DNA from: Candidatus Zixiibacteriota bacterium
GTDB taxonomy: Bacteria > Zixibacteria > MSB-5A5 > UBA10806
Reading direction: 5' to 3'
Assembly: GCA_003520965.1 (NCBI GenBank)
Contig: DOTU01000101.1
Span: 4,069 to 29,278, forward strand
Length of the DNA: 25,210 nt
The notes under the pieces: generated by a model
Seen by the model: the letters and a program-made list of their open reading frames with translations, nothing else
Told to the model about the DNA's origin: nothing
The model's database searches: none
Made by a program: the position numbers and the translations under genes
In this document: in pieces, positions 22,884 through 25,210 of the stretch
How the letters are laid out: each line of letters opens with the position of its first letter
How positions within the stretch are numbered: the first letter of the stretch is position 1

Positions 22884-24347
22884 CTATACCCTGGTACCAC
22901 CGACAGTCATCTCGGAAATCTTACAAGTTGGCATACCAACTCCAACCGGTACTCCCTGGCCGTCTTTGCCACATGTCCCTACTCCGGTATCATATTCAAG
23001 ATCTTTACCGACCATGACTACTCTCTGCAATATCTCCGGTCCCGATCCAATCAGATTAGCCCCCTTAACCGGATATGTTATTTGGCCATCCTCTATCATA
23101 TAACCTTCGGTTACCTGAAATACGAACTGCCCATTGGATATGTCAACCTGTCCGCCGCCGAAAGTTTTAGCGTAAAAGCCTTTTTTAACAGATTTCATAA
23201 TCTCTTCCGGATCGTGTTCACCGGCAGTCATAAAAGTATTGGTCATACGGGGAACAGGAAAATATCGGTATGATTCCCGTCTGCCCGAGCCCGTAGATTC
23301 CAGGCCCATTAGTTTGCCATTGAGTTTATCTACCATGTAGCCTTTCAAAATTCCATTCTCGATCAGCATTTTTCGAGCTCCAGGTTCGCCTTCATCATCG
23401 ATATTTATCGAGCCGCGAAGATGGGGGAGTGTGCCATCATCAACAACGCTAACCAACTCTGAGGCCACTCTTTGGCCGATTTTGCCGGCAAAAAGCGATG
23501 TCTCCTTGCGATTAAAATCAGCTTCCAGACCGTGACCGACAGATTCATGCAGCAGCACCCCAGCCCAGCCATTTCCTAACACAACAGTCTGTGGTCCTGC
23601 CGGGGCCTCCTGAGCGCGAAGCATAACTGTGGCAGTCCGCACCGCTTCTTTGGCGAATAGCTCCGGAGTCATCCTATCGAAATATTCGAACCCGATTCTC
23701 CCGCCGCCGCCGTGACGTCCTATTTGCTTATTACCGTTATCTTCCACAAGCGTCATAACATTAAACCGGAGCATTATTCTCTGGTCAGCGGCGAATAGGC
23801 CATCCGAGTTGGCGATCAGTACCACCTTCATGGCATCCCACAATGAACCCTCTACTTGATAAACTCGTTTATCTTCGTCGAACGCCGCCTTATTGGCTCT
23901 CCAAAGGAGATCGGCGCGCTGCTTGACTTCAATCTCATCCGGATAAATTTTTATCGGGGAGTTATTAGGAACGTCAACTGAACGCAAATTGAGCTTGTGA
24001 TTCGCCCGTCCGGCGCCATCGGCAATCATTGAGGCTGTTTTTGCGGCGTGTAAAAGATCAGCCATTTCGAAACGCTCCGAATACGCGTACCCCGTTTTCT
24101 CGCCATTAATAACCCTTATGCCGATCCCCTGCGTAATACCAGATTGTGCCTGCCGAATCTTATTCTCTTCAAGAGAAAGGCCATTTACAACCGAATACTC
24201 GGCGTAGACCTCGGCAAATTCGCCCCCCCGGCTCAAAGCCTGGGAGATTAACTTCTCAATATTCTCCGCTGATAACAGACCGGTGATAGCGTCGAAACCC
24301 GGCTTGACTATTTTCGCTACCGTTGCGGTATTTAATCCTTCGTTCAT
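22884..24347 (-). CDS. tldD: TldD metalloprotease subunit
   Basis: Catalytic half of the TldD-TldE protease. The zinc motif HESVGH (HExxxH) is intact, with first His at about residue 267, followed by GLEADFNRKETSLFAGKIGQ. The C-terminal cysteine segment GVGTCGKDGQGVPVGVGMPT is also typical, so activity is expected. There are two ATGs three codons apart (24356 and 24347). The sequence AGCAGGA directly abuts the first and is eight bases from the second, so I chose 24347. Length (487) is normal for the family. The pair is housekeeping in many bacteria and also matures or clears modified peptides; no RiPP-like precursor or modification enzyme is seen nearby. Confidence 0.94.
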   Translation of the reverse strand: MNEGLNTATVAKIVKPGFDAITGLLSAENIEKLISQALSRGGEFAEVYAEYSVVNGLSLEENKIRQAQSGITQGIGIRVINGEKTGYAYSERFEMADLLHAAKTASMIADGAGRANHKLNLRSVDVPNNSPIKIYPDEIEVKQRADLLWRANKAAFDEDKRVYQVEGSLWDAMKVVLIANSDGLFAADQRIMLRFNVMTLVEDNGNKQIGRHGGGGRIGFEYFDRMTPELFAKEAVRTATVMLRAQEAPAGPQTVVLGNGWAGVLLHESVGHGLEADFNRKETSLFAGKIGQRVASELVSVVDDGTLPHLRGSINIDDEGEPGARKMLIENGILKGYMVDKLNGKLMGLESTGSGRRESYRYFPVPRMTNTFMTAGEHDPEEIMKSVKKGFYAKTFGGGQVDISNGQFVFQVTEGYMIEDGQITYPVKGANLIGSGPEILQRVVMVGKDLEYDTGVGTCGKDGQGVPVGVGMPTCKISEMTVGGTRV

Positions 24348-24727
24348 TTTTTTCATTCCTGCTATATTGTCAAAATAATTACAATCAATGTTATTTACAG
24401 AACTAATAATTCCATAAAAAAGGTTTGCCGATTACTTGTATTTAACATAATGATTTTGTTTTTGTATGTCCAGATATTCGATTGTGGTAGCTATAAGTAC
24501 CTTACGGATTCGTTGGCGCTTTGTAACCCTATACGCAATAATAATTTATGGTAATATTGATAATTGAATCGACAACCAGGCATTTTTTTCATTAGTAATT
24601 GATTAAACTCAACTACCAACTGATTCCAAATCAAAGCGGCGCCAGATAAGCTATCCATTATCAGGGAAAGTTTCTCAGGCGCCGCGAACTAACATTAATA
24701 CCGCAACTAAAATACCGTTACGCGGTG
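24348..24727. other. AT-rich intergenic region upstream of tldD
   Basis: No gene is supported. A 34-codon ATG frame at 24451 has no ribosome site. On the minus strand, TTGACA-like sequence occurs too close to the tldD start to serve as a -35, and I cannot name a convincing promoter. A GC-rich inverted repeat at 24636-24685 is the only strong structure. Confidence 0.5.
24636..24685 (-). terminator. GC-rich inverted repeat, possible terminator or structured RNA
   Basis: GCGGCGCC (24636-24643) and GGCGCCGC (24678-24685) are perfect complements enclosing 34 bases, within which GATAA (24645-24649) and TTATC (24659-24663) form a nested stem. It lies about 43 bases after the stop of the minus-strand gene, and on that strand is followed by TTTGATTT. 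The loop is longer than in ordinary terminators. Confidence 0.45.
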
Positions 24728-25210
24728 TTATTTTACGACTATTACTTTACCGGAGGTAAATGCCGGTTTCCATGAATGATAACCGTCTATCGAGCCAAAA
24801 TATAAGCCGCCCTGTAGCGGGTCTTTGGTAAGCTCGAAAGTATATTTCCCCGGCTTTGCTCCAGCTTTAATCTGCATAAAGAACGTGGCAATTTCCAATG
24901 GTTTATCAGGGCTGATTATGGCCGGCTTTTCAGCGCCTTTTAACGTATATATTCCCGCCAAAGATACGAAACCGGTATCGATACCCTTATTAGTAAACTT
25001 CTCATCCCATTGGGTGACCATATTCCTAAATATGACTGAATCTAATTTGATAACCGAAGGGTTGTACTTTAATGGGATACAGAAACTGCCGACTCCCGAC
25101 CACGTCTTACCGTCGAACGATGTTTCGTCATCAACGAGAACTTGCAGGCCCATTTTAATACTTTGACCGGCTTTTGCTTGTAACGAGTCCAACAGAATCT
25201 GATCCGGTTT
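24728..25210 (-). CDS. C-terminal part of a probable secreted protein, cohesin-like domain (5' partial)
   Basis: The frame is open to the window edge, giving about 160 residues; the TTG near 25192 is simply a leucine codon inside the gene. The visible part reads as one beta-sandwich: SLQAKAGQSIKMGLQVLVDD at the start, a SGVGSFCIPLKYNPSVIKLD strand pair, PAIISPDKPLEIATFFMQIK, and KPAFTSGKVIVVK at the end. Alternating hydrophobic strands and the early 'gq..' motif recall cohesin-type domains and similar modules in extracellular proteins, but the match is by eye. The N-terminus, with any signal peptide, lies outside the window. It reads toward tldD, and a hairpin follows its stop. Confidence 0.8.
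   Translation of the reverse strand, partial: KPDQILLDSLQAKAGQSIKMGLQVLVDDETSFDGKTWSGVGSFCIPLKYNPSVIKLDSVIFRNMVTQWDEKFTNKGIDTGFVSLAGIYTLKGAEKPAIISPDKPLEIATFFMQIKAGAKPGKYTFELTKDPLQGGLYFGSIDGYHSWKPAFTSGKVIVVK

Noticed and set aside
24515..24530. Minus-strand GG-N10-GC upstream of tldD
   Set aside because: Only the two dinucleotides fit; the rest of the -24 and -12 elements do not match.
24451..24555. Small plus-strand ORF of 34 codons in the gap before tldD
   Set aside because: No ribosome site, no recognisable protein features, AT-rich composition.

Overview
The window looks like a Gram-negative bacterial chromosome with moderate GC and dense, mostly co-directional genes. It encodes an outer-membrane polysaccharide export protein, a lipoprotein, type IV pilins and sigma-54 type promoters. 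The combination of a SpoIIE/STAS regulatory module, PEGA and FN3 surface proteins, a DUF2723 membrane enzyme and a cohesin-like secreted protein fits the FCB group or a neighbouring candidate phylum (Zixibacteria-like). That placement is inference from gene content only. I see no tRNA, rRNA, CRISPR array, intact insertion sequence or phage gene.

Region 1 (1-9919, + strand) is one tightly packed gene series with several overlapping stop/start junctions. It opens with a regulatory block: a membrane-anchored SpoIIE-type PP2C phosphatase with a transposase-like DNA-binding tail, an orphan ParA-type ATPase, a STAS anti-sigma-antagonist-like protein that also ends in a winged-helix-like domain, and a membrane diguanylate cyclase with GAF-like domains. 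It continues directly into exopolysaccharide export genes: a Wza-type OPX protein, a Wzz/GumC-type co-polymerase, a TPR protein and a free-standing bacterial tyrosine kinase. Region 1b (9920-11164) holds a sigma-54 type promoter, the priming sugar transferase and a strong terminator. Together these suggest a biofilm or surface-polysaccharide unit controlled by partner switching and c-di-GMP.

Region 2 (11165-16953, +) starts at a good sigma-70 type promoter. It encodes a PEGA/DUF5683-like envelope protein, a large FN3-repeat lipoprotein, a polytopic membrane protein and a DUF2723 GT-C-fold membrane protein.

Region 3 (16954-21472, +) is a type IV pilus locus. A long leader with a sigma-54 type promoter and 5' UTR hairpins precedes three tandem pilin genes separated by hairpins. 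Prepilin peptidase and an NtrB/PilS-like sensor kinase without an adjacent response regulator follow. Pilins 1 and 2 are almost identical as proteins but differ at about 50 of 130 codons by silent changes.

Region 4 (21509-24347, - strand) is the tldD-tldE peptidase pair. After an AT-rich gap with a GC-rich inverted repeat, the window ends in the 3' part of a minus-strand gene for a probable secreted protein.

The most system-like part is the phosphatase-ParA-STAS-cyclase block. Two of its four proteins carry DNA-binding-type tails, which is not the classical RsbU/RsbV layout.
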